Part shown: positions 23,223-34,059 of the stretch, piece after piece
Layout: each line of letters opens with the position of its first letter
Numbering within the stretch: position 1 is the first letter of the stretch
Assembly: GCF_022376445.1 (NCBI RefSeq)
Contig: NW_025955344.1
Span: 1 to 37,006, forward strand
Length of the DNA: 37,006 nt
Direction: 5' to 3'
Source: Fomitopsis serialis
Taxonomy: Eukaryota > Basidiomycota > Agaricomycetes > Polyporales > Fomitopsidaceae
The notes under the pieces: model-generated
Seen by the model: only the letters and a program-made list of their open reading frames with translations
The model's database searches: none
Told to the model about the DNA's origin: nothing
Position numbers and translations under genes: made by a program

Positions 23223-24932
23223 ATGGCACTCCCGAAGAACAAGATGCAATATGGTAGACCACGTCTTTGACTTTGGGACTGCCCTATGTTGACGCTACTT
23301 GAATGACAGTGCGCCTCGGCAACTCCGGGCTCAAGGTCTCGAAGATCATCCTCGGGACGATGCAATACGGCAGCTCGGGCTGGGCTGACTGGGTCCTCGA
23401 CGACGAGGAAGAGGCCATCAGGCACATCAAGTATGCGTGAGTAGCTCGATACACTTTCTATGGTCGAACAGTTCCTGACGATGGTTCGCGATAGGTACGA
23501 TGCCGGTATTCAAAGCTTTGATACCGCAAACGTAATTGCGGACCCCATTCTCGTGGCTATAGTCGCTCATATGCCCGTTCCTAGGTGTACTCGAACGGTC
23601 TTTCCGAGGTCATTCTTGGCAATGCTATCAAGAAGTTGAACCTTCCCCGCGAGGAGATCGTCGTCATGACTAAGGCAAGTCGCTGGGATAAGTAGCTATG
23701 TACGCATATCGAATTGATGGCACTCGTGAATAGGTCTTTAACCCGGTGTTGCCCCGTTACGAGGCCAAGTTCGGTGGCGCGGGAAAATCTTCTGACGAGT
23801 TCAGGCTTGTGAACCAGAGCGGGCTTAGTCGCAAGGTATACACACCAGATTCATGCTTCTTCGTGCTGCCCTCACTCATATGGATTGTGCAGCATATCTT
23901 CGATTCGATCAAGGCCAGCCTGAAGCGTTTGCAGCTCGACTATGTCGATCTGTTCCAGTGTGCGTCGACAGTTCCCGCGCATATTGTTGCTTCATGACGA
24001 ACTCATAATTGCAGGCCATCGTTTCGACTACAACACACCAATCGAAGAGACGGTAGGCTTCACATTTGTGTATGGTGTGCTTGATTCACACTGCTCTCTA
24101 GATGCAAGCGCTGCACGACGTTGTCAAAGCGGGCTACGCGCGCTACATCGGCATGAGCTCGTGCTATGCATACCAGTGTACGTGCCTTTGCTCTCGGTAT
24201 CTCGAACTTTGCACCTGACTGGCACTCTCCAGTCCATGCCATGCAGAGTAAGTCGATCCATCGCGAGCACCTGCGCTACCGTATTGACCGGTTCACCAGA
24301 CTACGCCATCAACAACAACCTCACGCCCTTCATCTCAATGCAGAACCAGTACAGCCTGATCTATCGCGAGGAGGAGCGAGAAATGTTCCCGACACTCAAG
24401 GTATCGTAGTAGTCGGCCCCTTCTTCGTTTCAGGCAGCCGAGCGGTCATTTGTAGCTCTTCGGTGTGGGGTCCATCCCGTGGTCCCCGCTCGCCCGTGGT
24501 CTTCTCACTCGCCCGCTGACGGAAAAGTCGAAGCGTGGCGACACAGACTGGTTCCTGCCGCAGTACAAGGCCTCGGGCACACCTGACATCGTGACGCGGT
24601 GCGTTGCTATCCATTGACGAGCCTGCGTAAGAGCGATCTCTGATTTGCATGCAGCGTCGAGGAGATCGCGAAGAAAAAGGGCGTCAGTATGGCACAAATC
24701 GCGATGGCGTGGTGCATGTCCAAGCCGGGCGTCACGGCCCCCATCGTGGGTACAACGAGCCTTGACAAGCTCAAGGACATCCTCGGTGAGCAACCCGTTC
24801 CATTCTTCTGCACTACTTCTTTGCTAAAGCATCGATGGGTCGATAGGTGCACTCGATGTGCAGTTGACGGAGGAAGACATCAAGTATCTTGAGGAGCCGT
24901 ATACGCCACAGGCGATCATTGGGCAGTTGTGA
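23223..24932 (+). CDS. Aldo/keto reductase, copy 2
   Basis: This encodes an aldo/keto reductase of 347 residues, a close paralogue of copy 1. The 13 exons are 23223-23253, 23310-23436, 23495-23531, 23585-23674, 23734-23835, 23893-23959, 24015-24052, 24102-24177, 24233-24247, 24300-24400, 24456-24598, 24655-24785 and 24847-24932. The first ten have exactly the lengths of the first ten of copy 1. It starts MALPKNKMQY then VRLGNSGLKVSKIILG. The catalytic Asp and Tyr are in SFDTANVYSNG, Lys in IVVMTK, His in DLFQCHRFD, so it should be active. The fourth intron has a GC donor (AAG|GCAAGT). Two introns present in copy 1 (around 8353-8419 and 8617-8681) are absent here, so copy 1 gained them or copy 2 lost them. 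Residues near the substrate pocket, such as FLPQYKASGTPDIV, differ from copy 1. Confidence 0.94.
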
Positions 24933-25680
24933 GCAGGCTCTGAGAAGACATGAATGAATCGGAAGATCATGCAATCGCATGTTATGTAGTGTGTATTGTC
25001 AGATGGAAATACGAAACTTTGGTCATGAATGAGTCTGTCCGTCTTCCGTAACGATGATATACACACAGCGCTTGAGGTCGTAGATATAGCAATCGTCCAG
25101 TACTCAGATTTTCAGAGTGTGGATGTCTAGGCGGAATTTCTCGGAGGTGAGCCGATGTCAATATGTTATTGAAGGAGTGGGATGAGTGTACAACACTACT
25201 TAGGTCAGACTCGTCTTCCGAAGGTTCGTGTGTGATTGTTGGAAACTCGCGCGATTTGTCTCGCGCGCCGGGTTCTCAGCGGTTGCGAGAGTGTCTGTAA
25301 TGAAGCGAAGCTAGTTGGATGGGGATCGCACGAGATGCGGATCAATCCCAGGCGAAAGTGCGGGACGCGCTTGTTCGGGGACGCGAAGGCGCGCGTAACG
25401 CGGGGACATTGGGAGCACGTGGGCGCGTCGTGGCGGGGAGGCGTGTTGAGTTTCCGAGTTTGTGTTGTGGGCGCACCCCTCCGTCTCTTCACCCCATCAC
25501 TCTGTACACTATTTCAGCTTCCCCAGCCTCCTTTCCCCGCCTCCACCGCGCTGGCCATCCTCCGTCACGACCTCCGCAACGTTCGCCTCTTTCTGCCTCG
25601 ACATGTACCACCCGCTCCCCTGCCCCGCCTCCACTCGCGCAAGCACCCTCGCGTCGACCCTTGCGCCGCCACTGCCAACA
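24933..25680. other. Intergenic, nothing recognised
   Basis: About 750 bases lie between reductase 2 and the next gene. From about 25360 the sequence becomes very C- and T-rich on the plus strand (25485-25650), as in fungal promoters or 5'-UTRs, which fits the gene that starts at 25681. No clear TATA box was seen. Confidence 0.4.
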
Positions 25681-26815
25681 ATGCCCGCGCCGCTGACCGG
25701 AGCTCCTCGCCCACTCGACGTGGCCCGCCCCGCTTCCTCGTCCCGCCGGCTGCACGACCACCAAGGCACCACCGACGCTGTCCGTCTCCAACACCAACGT
25801 CTCGCGCTCAGGGGCCTCTCCCGTCGCGTTCCCCAGCAACGTCCCAGAGCCACCCCCACACAGCATTATTCCCTTTCCTTCGGCTCCCATAGACTTCCCT
25901 GTGCGCCGTGCTGACAAGGAAGACGGCTTTGACACTTGCCCTGAGCCCGAGTATCGGGACGGTGACGAACAGAATGTGCCAATCGGGGACAAAGCGGAGA
26001 TCCGTCGTGACATTGATTGGCGACGTGTTCGTCGCAGGTGCACGCAGTCCTGCATCGCTGCCTCGTATGTTGCTGCCGAACCCTCGTCTGATGCATCGAA
26101 GGAGGCTCCCCGTCGTCCTTTGGTGGGCGTTGCGGCCAACAACCATCACGACCCGGACACGCCAAAGACGAAAGCGGACTTGAACGTCTCCCCTACTCGC
26201 GCGCGACGCCATAGTGTTTCCGCCGGTTGTGGGCCCTTCCGTCCAACCCCTCGACGTGCCCGCAAGGTCAGGAAGCCAGCGGCGGACATGCAGTTCATTG
26301 CAGTAGTGCATAGGAGCATTGCCTGGCATGCACGCGGTGCGCGCGAGTTGAGAGGCTTGGGCGAGTCCAGTGCGTGCATCGAGCAGGATGTAGAACTCGC
26401 GACGCGACTGTGGAGGGTCCTGGCGGATAGAGGGTGTCGGCCTACTCCCCTCAAGGCAACTGCAGTACCCTCGCCCCCTGTTGCGGACGATATCGTACGC
26501 TCCTCCCAGAGCATACGATCTATGGACGACTCAACGACAGACGAACTCGCGGATGCGCAGCCTATCTCACCGGTCCCTAAGATTCCTGATCAACTAGGGC
26601 CGTCCTCCGCACCCAGCGTCATGACCATGCCACAGCTTGTCGCGTCCATGACACTGCGCTTCCGGGATCGTACGTCGACGCGGTCTCGTTCGATGGTTGG
26701 GCTTGGGAGAAATAGCGAGGATGCGTCCGCGAACAAACCGCTGCGACCGCGGTCTGCTTTGGGCCACGTGGTTTTCTCGAGTGGCGAGGGCGAGGAGGTC
26801 GTGGTTACGGACTGA
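25681..26815 (+). CDS. Unrecognised proline-rich and basic protein
   Basis: The model has exons 25681-25719 and 25766-26815 with a short 46-nt GT-AG intron (ends CACCAAG), giving 362 residues and starting MPAPLTGAPRPLD. The long frame continues upstream of any usable ATG, which is why a spliced start was sought. The N-terminal part is rich in Pro, Ser and Val (SNVPEPPPHSIIPFPSAPID). The middle is basic with Arg runs. The C-terminal third carries Ser/Asp-rich segments (SSQSIRSMDDSTTDELADAQ) and ends FSSGEGEEVVVTD. No known domain, signal peptide or membrane segment is visible, and it looks largely disordered. It might be a regulatory protein, but nothing specific can be said. More introns within the long exon are possible. 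Confidence 0.5.
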
Positions 26816-27721
26816 ACCTCACAGCGCACGCTCGATCATCTCACACTCTTCACGCTTGTCTGGGATCCTCTCCTGCTTTGGCCAAGTCTTATTCTTAACC
26901 ATCACGAGCACGCCGTGCGTGCGTATGCCAGCATGCCCTTTTACGACCGAACCATTGCATGGTTCTTTATGTTTCACGATCACGGACTTACTCAGGATAT
27001 CTCAAAATCCACATTCATTCCGCCATCTCATCCATCTGCGACCTTTCCCATGACTGCATCAATCTCCTCCCATATCTCTCGCATCATATATCTCCACAAC
27101 TGCATCCTCCATCCATCCGTTGCCGCACTCCTATTAGCCAGTCCCTGTAGCATACATATGGTCGCCGTCTCTCGTCATCTGTATATACTGCAGGAATGTC
27201 TATCCCTTCACGCCTAGCTGAGATCGTTCGAGTGAGCAGTACCAGTACTGGTCAACGCGCTGACGTTCGACGCGTTCCACCGCATACATGTTTAGCGTGT
27301 TTCGTCACGTGGGCGCGAAGCCGCACGAGCGCCTCAAGGATGCCCGCACGGCGCACTGGAGTCGTGCGACCTGAGGCCTGAGGCCTGAGTACTGAGTTGC
27401 ATGATTACCTTCTGTTTAACAGTTTCGCAACTAATTCGACGCAAACGAAACGCGTGAAGCATCGGGACACTAGCTTCCTCTGTGATACCAAATGGTGTGT
27501 GGCTTTGACAAAAGCACAATATTCCGAATTCCTTTTGGTGTTTCGAGGTCGTCTTCCCTCACAAGTTGAATCTGCCAATGAAGCGGTCAGGGCTTTCCAG
27601 CGGGACGTCCTGCGGTGTCAGACCCCGCCATGGGGTGCCTCTTAGATCTACAGGCTTCATGTCTGCGATGAAGCTATCCACCGTCTCTACTCCTGACTGC
27701 AACCGCCAAGAGCTTGAACGA
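26816..27721. other. Intergenic, nothing recognised
   Basis: About 900 bases lie between the proline-rich gene and the reductase pseudogene. A short tandem cctgaggcctgaggcctga at about 27370-27390 is the only structure noticed. Confidence 0.4.
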
Positions 27722-29162
27722 ATGTCTCTTGCTAAGAAGGGAATGACTTACGGTTCGTCCATGCCTCTTCTTTCCTTGAAAGTGGTATACTCAGTAGGCC
27801 TTGTTCTGAAGTCGGCCTCAAGTATCGAAGATCATCCTGGAATGCATGCCATACGGGCACATGGGGTGGAACTTTGGGGTCGTCAACGAGCACATCAAGT
27901 TCGCGTACGTCGCGTATAGCCAGATGGACGCTCCGCGACCGACTTGAAGTATCGCCGCCATGTAGTTATGACCATGGCCTACAGACGTTCGACACTGGAA
28001 ACGTGAGTGCAGTTAGGTGTATTAATGGCGCATACTCACAGCATATCAAGAAGAGCCTCGAGCGACTGCAACTTCGCCACATTGATCTTCTTCAGTGTAA
28101 GTTTGGTGGTCGATATGCATTGCATCTGCGACCGCTTCTGAATTGTTCTCTGTAGGCCTTTGACACACCGATCAAGGAGATGCTAAGGCATTATTCTCAG
28201 ATGCGAGAGACGTAAGCTTACCCGGCTCATGCAAGCCCTTCATGATGAGCCGGGCTATGCATACCAGTGTGCGTCTTGCCAGTGTGTATTCGGTGACCGA
28301 AGTACAGTTGTCACAGAACTTATCATCAGTGCATGCGATGCAGATTAAGTCTCTGACCATTGTTGCATGGAGACGACGCTCAGCCTCCATAGTAACGGAT
28401 TATGCCATCCAGAATAAGTTGGCACCTTTCATCACGATGCAGGATCATCACTGCCTCGGCACCGCGAGGAAAGTGCGAGATGTTACCTACGGTCAATGTA
28501 AGATGTGCATTTTTTTGAGCGAGTGTCCTGTCTGATTGCGATATAGATGTTGGGTGTTGGTGTTCTGCCATGGTCGCCCCTGGCACGAGGAATCCTCACT
28601 CGTCCCTTGTCAGCGCAGAGTAAGCGAGGGAAACACGATGGGTCAGTCTGCCTGACGCGATTGCTGTTTCTCTGTCATTCATGCGAATTGTATTCTACAG
28701 CTGGTCAGGGCCTTACAAGACGTTCTCCGGGACCGCCGAAATCATCAAACGGTACTTGTGTCAATCCGCGATCGCACGAGCATCTGACCGACCTATCGCC
28801 GTGTGCAGAGTGAAGGAACTTGCAGAGCAGAACTGTGCAAGCATGGCTCTTACATGGAGTCTATCGAAGGACGGCCAGTGTCTGCCTCCGTGAGACACCA
28901 TGGTGGTTTATTCAGCATTGATCCTCGATTCAGGCGTCACTGCGCCCGTTGTTGGCTCAATAAGTCTGGGAAACCTGGAAGTATCATCGGTGAGTCCCAT
29001 TTGTCCGAGTGGGAACGGATTGAGACACCGTCGAGGCTGATTTATATTATCTTCTGATAGCGCTGACGAGACTGCACGGTCACAGGCGCTGTCGACGTCG
29101 AGCCAACGCCGAAGGAAGTTGCATACCTCGAGCCAGTGGCCGCATCGGGGCCGCCGGGCTGA
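27722..29162 (+). pseudogene. Aldo/keto reductase, copy 3, decayed
   Basis: This is a third copy of the reductase, in the same orientation as copies 1 and 2, that cannot make a working enzyme. Exon-sized matches follow in order: MSLAKKGMTYG; KIILECMPYG and EHIKFA; YDHGLQTFDTGNV; KKSLERLQLRHIDLLQ; TPIKEM; MQALHD; DYAIQNKLAPFITMQDHHCL; MLGVGVLPWSPLARGILTRP; EIIKR; ASMALTWSLSKDG; GVTAPVVGSIS; and GAVDVEPTPKEVAYLE, ending in TGA. The exons carrying YSNG...IVIMTK are missing, so the catalytic Tyr and Lys are gone, and CHRFD is reduced so that the catalytic His is lost. Exon 8 has an internal deletion. Several frames do not join. Overall synteny with copies 1 and 2 is unmistakable. Confidence 0.88.
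28221..28254. repeat. Perfect 10-bp inverted repeat inside the pseudogene
   Basis: The arms are cccggctcat (28221-28230) and atgagccggg (28245-28254), with a 14-base loop. They flank the remnant of exon 8 where copies 1 and 2 have about 50 extra bases, so the hairpin sits at the deletion. Confidence 0.8.
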
Positions 29163-30820
29163 AGAACCTCGCCACTGTGTTACTGGGATTGTTCCGGATC
29201 ATCCGCACATCACGAAGTGACAATCAGGCTGTGTACTACTCCTTAGTACTACAGTAGTAGTGCCACCCACGATGGTGTTATCTGCCGCCTCTCCGCAGGT
29301 GCATGTCCGACTCGCTACGGCGAATCCGGGCAGTAGGAATCTGGTGTGGGTTGATTGTTCGTAGAATGTACAGTCTAAGCGAGCAAGATGCAACCAAACA
29401 TCCCTAGAACATACTACAGTCCGTTCAATACTGAACGAACCACAAGGCCTGCGAGTACTAGTACAGTATACTAGTATTAGCTGATTGTTATGGAAGGTGG
29501 TTCATGTTGGCGCCACAATGCCTCCGACTGTGCGCCGCCTTAAATTGTACTTCAGCCCACGAACGGCCACGACACGAACGGCCACGAACGTCGCAAGCTC
29601 TCCGTTTATTCAATCCGTCACCAACTGGCAGTCAATCCGCGTCAAAGAGTTGACCTGACCCGGGGCGAGGGACCGCACCGCACAGGGTGAGCCATGCATT
29701 CTATCTACCACGAGACCGCATGACTGTGCATTACACCTAGATAAAGCAACAGGCCTCACGACACGACCATTCGGTCACCCTTGAATGTGAGAGACCATAC
29801 GTCGCTGTGCCGCCGGTGCATCTGTCAGACAAAGAAGCTCAATATATCCGCGATCCTGATCGACGCAGTTCAGGCCGAGATGCCTCTATAGGACTGGTTT
29901 GCCCATCTTGCCACCAGGTGGTGACGGGATGCCGTCCTCCGTGAGTCATAATGAATACAGCATTGCTGACAAGGACTTGGACTCAGTTGTGAAGACCTGA
30001 AGATCATCCCACAGTCACAGATGTAGGCCGTGCCGTGGAACTTCTGGGTTGTCCATACCGCGTGGTCTATGCACACCAGACTGTCCGAGGCACCCTGGCA
30101 GCCTTGCGCTGCACTCGGTGATTTTGTTCATTGCGATACATGTGGTGCGTACGACCATCAGAATGCTCTACATCTGCCAGCTCGGCTTCACCGTGACTGC
30201 AACAATCAGCGAAGTGATTCTGCAGCTTTACTGTCGCAGTCCGACGATCTGAGCTTTTAGTCGGGAGGTTTCGATTCTCCGACCCCTCCGCGCCGAGGAC
30301 ACCTGGTGGTTCTGGATCTCACTTTCAATCCCGGCGGATGTATACTTCGTTCTAGCCGGCTTATCTTGCGGCACTTATCTAGTGCTCCGTGCTTCTGGCT
30401 TCTCTAGAGAGGAAGTCGTATGGCTGACGCGCGTGCTGACGACTGGTCACACTTGCATTTTCGGGCCCAAGACCGCAGACTTTCACGGGTTGGACACAAG
30501 GCCACTCTGATTTCGCGCGGCGCTGTCATGATGGCTTGTCATCGTATTGCTGTCCGCGCTGCGCCTCGAGTGGACCTGCCATACAACCCATATGATCGCC
30601 CACGCTCTCCAGAGATGGCATATTCCGTCCGATTGCGGCAAGTCAATCTTGTAGTATCGGTCTCCGTTGCTGCAGTGCTTCTCTGTATGCAGAACGCTTA
30701 CCACGCGCTATCTATCTTGGCGATGGAGCCGCGCCCTATAAAGCGTTCTCTCGCCACTTTGTCCCTTCATCCTGCAGGGCGTCCCCCACCTCGACGACCG
30801 CGGAGAGCTGATCCACCACG
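29163..30820. other. Gene-poor 1.65 kb with AGTACT-type palindromes
   Basis: No gene can be supported. A cluster of short palindromes built on tagtact, gtactac and actagt lies at 29232-29270 and 29450-29485. A direct repeat of cacgaacggccacga lies at about 29560-29590. One hydrophobic frame at 30049-30252 might be a remnant of a membrane protein, but it has no start or splice logic. TATAAA at 30737-30742 belongs to the sedolisin gene. Confidence 0.4.
30737..30742 (+). promoter_or_regulatory. TATA box of the sedolisin gene
   Basis: TATAAA lies 79 nt before the ATG at 30821, with a C/T-rich stretch downstream as is usual for fungal transcription starts. Confidence 0.55.
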
Positions 30821-32843
30821 ATGATTGCAACTGGCCTTATCCTCATCTCGCTCTTCACACTTGGCCTGAGCAAGCCCGTGGCGCGCACTCTCCGCCTGCA
30901 CGAGGCCCGGTCGACTGTCCCGACGGGATTCTCGCAGGTTGGCTCTGCCGACGCTGATACCGTGCTCAACTTGCGCCTTGGCCTTGTGAGCAGCAGCGCC
31001 GACAAGCTTGTCGAGACCCTTTACGATGTAAGCACGCCGTCGAGCGCGAACTACGGCCAGCATCTGTCTAGATCTGAGGTCAGGATTGCACATCATATAG
31101 TTTGTTAACATGCGTGCTGACCTATGAGCCGATGACAGGCGGCAGCCCTCCTCGCGCCGTCGTTCGAGACGCTCCAGGCCGTGAATGCATGGTTGGATGA
31201 GAACGACATCACTGCAAGCACCATTTCACCTGGTGGTGACTGGCTTTCCATCTCCATCCCTGTCAGCCAGGCGAACGAGATGCTTGACGCCGATTTCTCT
31301 GTCTTCACTCACTCGGCGACGGGTGCCCAGAGCGTCCGCACGCTCCAGTATTCCATCCCCACCGATCTGGTCGGCCATCTTCAGCTCGTCCACCCGACGA
31401 CGACGTTCACGCAGCCCACCTCGCCCAGGTTTCCTCTCAACGCGAAGCTGTACTCGGGCTCCAAGGAGCAGAAGCGTCAGTCCGCTTGCGGAAGCGACGT
31501 TGACCCAGCGTGTCTTCAAGAGCTTTATGGCATCCCGACGACCGCGGCCACCAACCCTGACCCTATCGTGGTCACTGGGTATGATAATCAATATCCCGAC
31601 CCTAGCGACATGAGCGTGGGTTTCTTGATTTTACCTGCATCTTCCTCTCACTGATAGGCTGATGGATCGAACCATAGAACTTCTTGTCCAAATACCGCAC
31701 GGATATCAACTCTTCGACTACCTGGACTATAGTGGAACTCGACGGTGGTTCGTACGACCCTACTAACCCCGGAGACGAAGCAGTAAGATCTGGAGTTCGC
31801 AAGTCATGCACGAAACTCACCGCATTTGCCAGGACCTCGATGTGCAGTACACGGTCGGCCTCGCTACGGGCGTCCCGGTGTACTTCATCTCTGTCGGCGA
31901 AAGCACTAGTGACGGCGTCTTCGGCTTCTTGGACACGGCGAACTACGTTTTGTCCAATCTCAGCGATGCTTACGTGATGACGACCTCCTATGGCTCGAAT
32001 GAGAACGAGATCTCCGCAGACGTGTTCAGGTGAGTACGCATTCTGGGATATAAGCACTTACTGACGAGACTGTGGCCCTCCGCAGCAAGCTCTGCGATGC
32101 TTATGCGTCTCTCGGCACAGCGGGTATCTCTGTGCTGTTCGCGTCCGGAGATGGTGGTGTCTCGGGCTCCCAGAGCTCATCTTGCACCGATTTTGTCCCT
32201 ACGTTCCCGTCTGGCTGCCCTTAGTGAGCATTGTTCTTCAAAGTCGAGTCACTCTCGTGATGCTGACGCCGATCTACTCGCTAGCGTGACTTCCGTAGGT
32301 GCGACGACGGGCACCAGTCCCGAGACAGCCGCCGACTTCTCCTCCGGCGGTTTCTCCAACGTATATCCAACGCCCTCCTTCCAGTCCTCTGACGTTTCCG
32401 CATTCATCTCCGGTTTGGGGACCACTTACAGCGGACTGTACAATGCCTCTGGTCGTGGATTCCCTGATGTCTCCACTCAGGGCGAGAACTTCCTCATCGG
32501 GTACGACGGGGACATCTACACCGTTGATGGGACGAGCTGCTCGAGCCCGACCTTTGCAAGCGTCGTCGCGCTCCTCAACGACGAGCTGCTGAGCGCAGGC
32601 AAGAGCCGGCTCGGGTGGCTGAACCCTTGGCTATACGAGAACGCGGATGCGTTCAATGATGTTACGAGTGGTGACAACCCGGGATGCAGCACCAACGGCT
32701 TCACTGCCACGACTGGCTGGGACCCGGTGCGTTCGGTCTGGGACTTTGATTGTATCTAGGTACCTACTGACCATGCTGTCACACAGGTGACCGGGCTCGG
32801 TACGCCGAACTACAGTGCGCTGAAGACTGCTGCTGGCCTGTGA
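30821..32843 (+). CDS. Sedolisin (S53) serine-carboxyl peptidase, tripeptidyl-peptidase-like
   Basis: This encodes a secreted acid protease of family S53, 557 residues, made as a pre-pro-enzyme. Exons are 30821-31078, 31139-31615, 31678-31782, 31833-32029, 32086-32223, 32285-32726 and 32787-32843. The signal peptide is MIATGLILISLFTLGLS. The pro-domain (about residues 25-200) has LHEARSTVPTGFSQ and YGQHLSRSE. The catalytic domain starts after KEQKRQSACGSDVDPACLQELYG. The catalytic Glu and Asp lie in GDEADLDVQY, spliced across the intron at 31783-31832. The oxyanion Asp is in FASGDGGVSG, and the nucleophile Ser in DGTSCSSPTFASVVAL, where GTSCSSP replaces the commoner GTSASTP. The calcium site near the end is present (FNDVTSG and GWDPVTGLGTPNY). 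It probably degrades extracellular protein at acidic pH. Confidence 0.95.
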
Positions 32844-34059
32844 AGGGACTAAGGTTCTCTGATTTACGGTATAACGAACGAACGGCACGAACGATGGTTT
32901 GGACATTTCTCGGTTACAGTCGCTGTGGACAAGGAATGTCATGTTGTATGATTGGCTGTTTCGCCAACGAGTGCTTGTCCGCTTTCAGCTTGATCCAGGT
33001 CCTGAGCTGTCGAAGACGCTTGGTCACAGGATCGCTATTCTCGCGTACTCACCGGCGGTAACGGTATTGCGGTGTCTTCCGTTGGTCTTCCGTATGTGGC
33101 GTGTTCTGTCAGTACTTTTCAGCAATGTTCTGATAGGTGACAGGAGCTGTCCTCTGGGGATCTCGTACTCGCGGCTACTTACGCTGGGAAGAGGTAGGAA
33201 GACGACGATCAGACAGGAGGCGGTGAGTTGTGTGCGACTTCCACGGGGCAAGCAGCCTACTGCCGTAAGTACTTCTGCATGTGACAACGACCGAAACGCG
33301 TGCCTTCGACGCGCTGTACCGTGCCCCTGTGAGTTGAGGGCCCTGCGGCCTTGGCTGAGTGGGTTCAGCGAGGACTCCGAGCGAGCTTAGGCTGCTTGAG
33401 GCTTGCCTGGCTGGGACAGGCACGCGCTCGTGACTTGCCCAATAAGGTACTGCCCGCATCTGTCTGAATGCGGGGCGACTAGCACCGCCCGCACATCTCA
33501 CTGGAAGCGTTGACGCGGCAATATGGAAATGGATGTCTTCCTGTGTCGTCCCATCACGGTCGCGCAGCGACAGCGGACGCCTAACCCCAGAAGACCCAGA
33601 CGTTGCAGCGACAGAAAAATTGTGAATACGTAAATCAATCACTGTCGACGTGAGCGCACGCACCAGAAGTCGGGGTAAACGCTGCAGCGACATGAATACT
33701 TGCGAGTGTGCAAACGGTGGCGCAGCGCCCTTGCGCGCGAGACCACGGGAACAAAGCCAAAGATGGTCTAGATGCGGGAGGAGTGCGGGGTGCGGGGGTG
33801 CGGAAGTGCAGGATGATGATCCCGCATCAAACCCGCCATTTAGGGGTGTCTCGTTTGAGTTTCGACCCCTGCCTGAGATCGCTATCTCGGGTGTCGCTTG
33901 GAACGGCCTACATATGATGTTGCGATGAGCTTCTACACAACTTAATATAAGCCCACCCCAGTCACTACGTGTTCTCTCCCTTCGCCCAACCCGTCGTCCG
34001 TGTATGTGCATGTAATCCGTACTGTACATACGCTGTCTTGTACGAAGACGCTCCACGAG
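32844..34059. other. Intergenic, nothing recognised; next gene's TATA box at right end
   Basis: About 1.2 kb lies between the sedolisin and the membrane protein gene. TATAAG at 33946-33951 stands 109 nt before the next ATG and is its likely promoter. A 300-codon antisense frame (33175-34077) covers the region but shows no protein-like features. Confidence 0.4.

Noticed and set aside
29556..29592. The direct repeat cacgaacggccacga as a mobile-element end
   Set aside because: Only two short copies, with no inverted ends, target duplication or coding sequence nearby.
30049..30252. A hydrophobic frame that might be a membrane-protein remnant
   Set aside because: Only one short hydrophobic stretch, no start or exon structure, and no matching neighbours.
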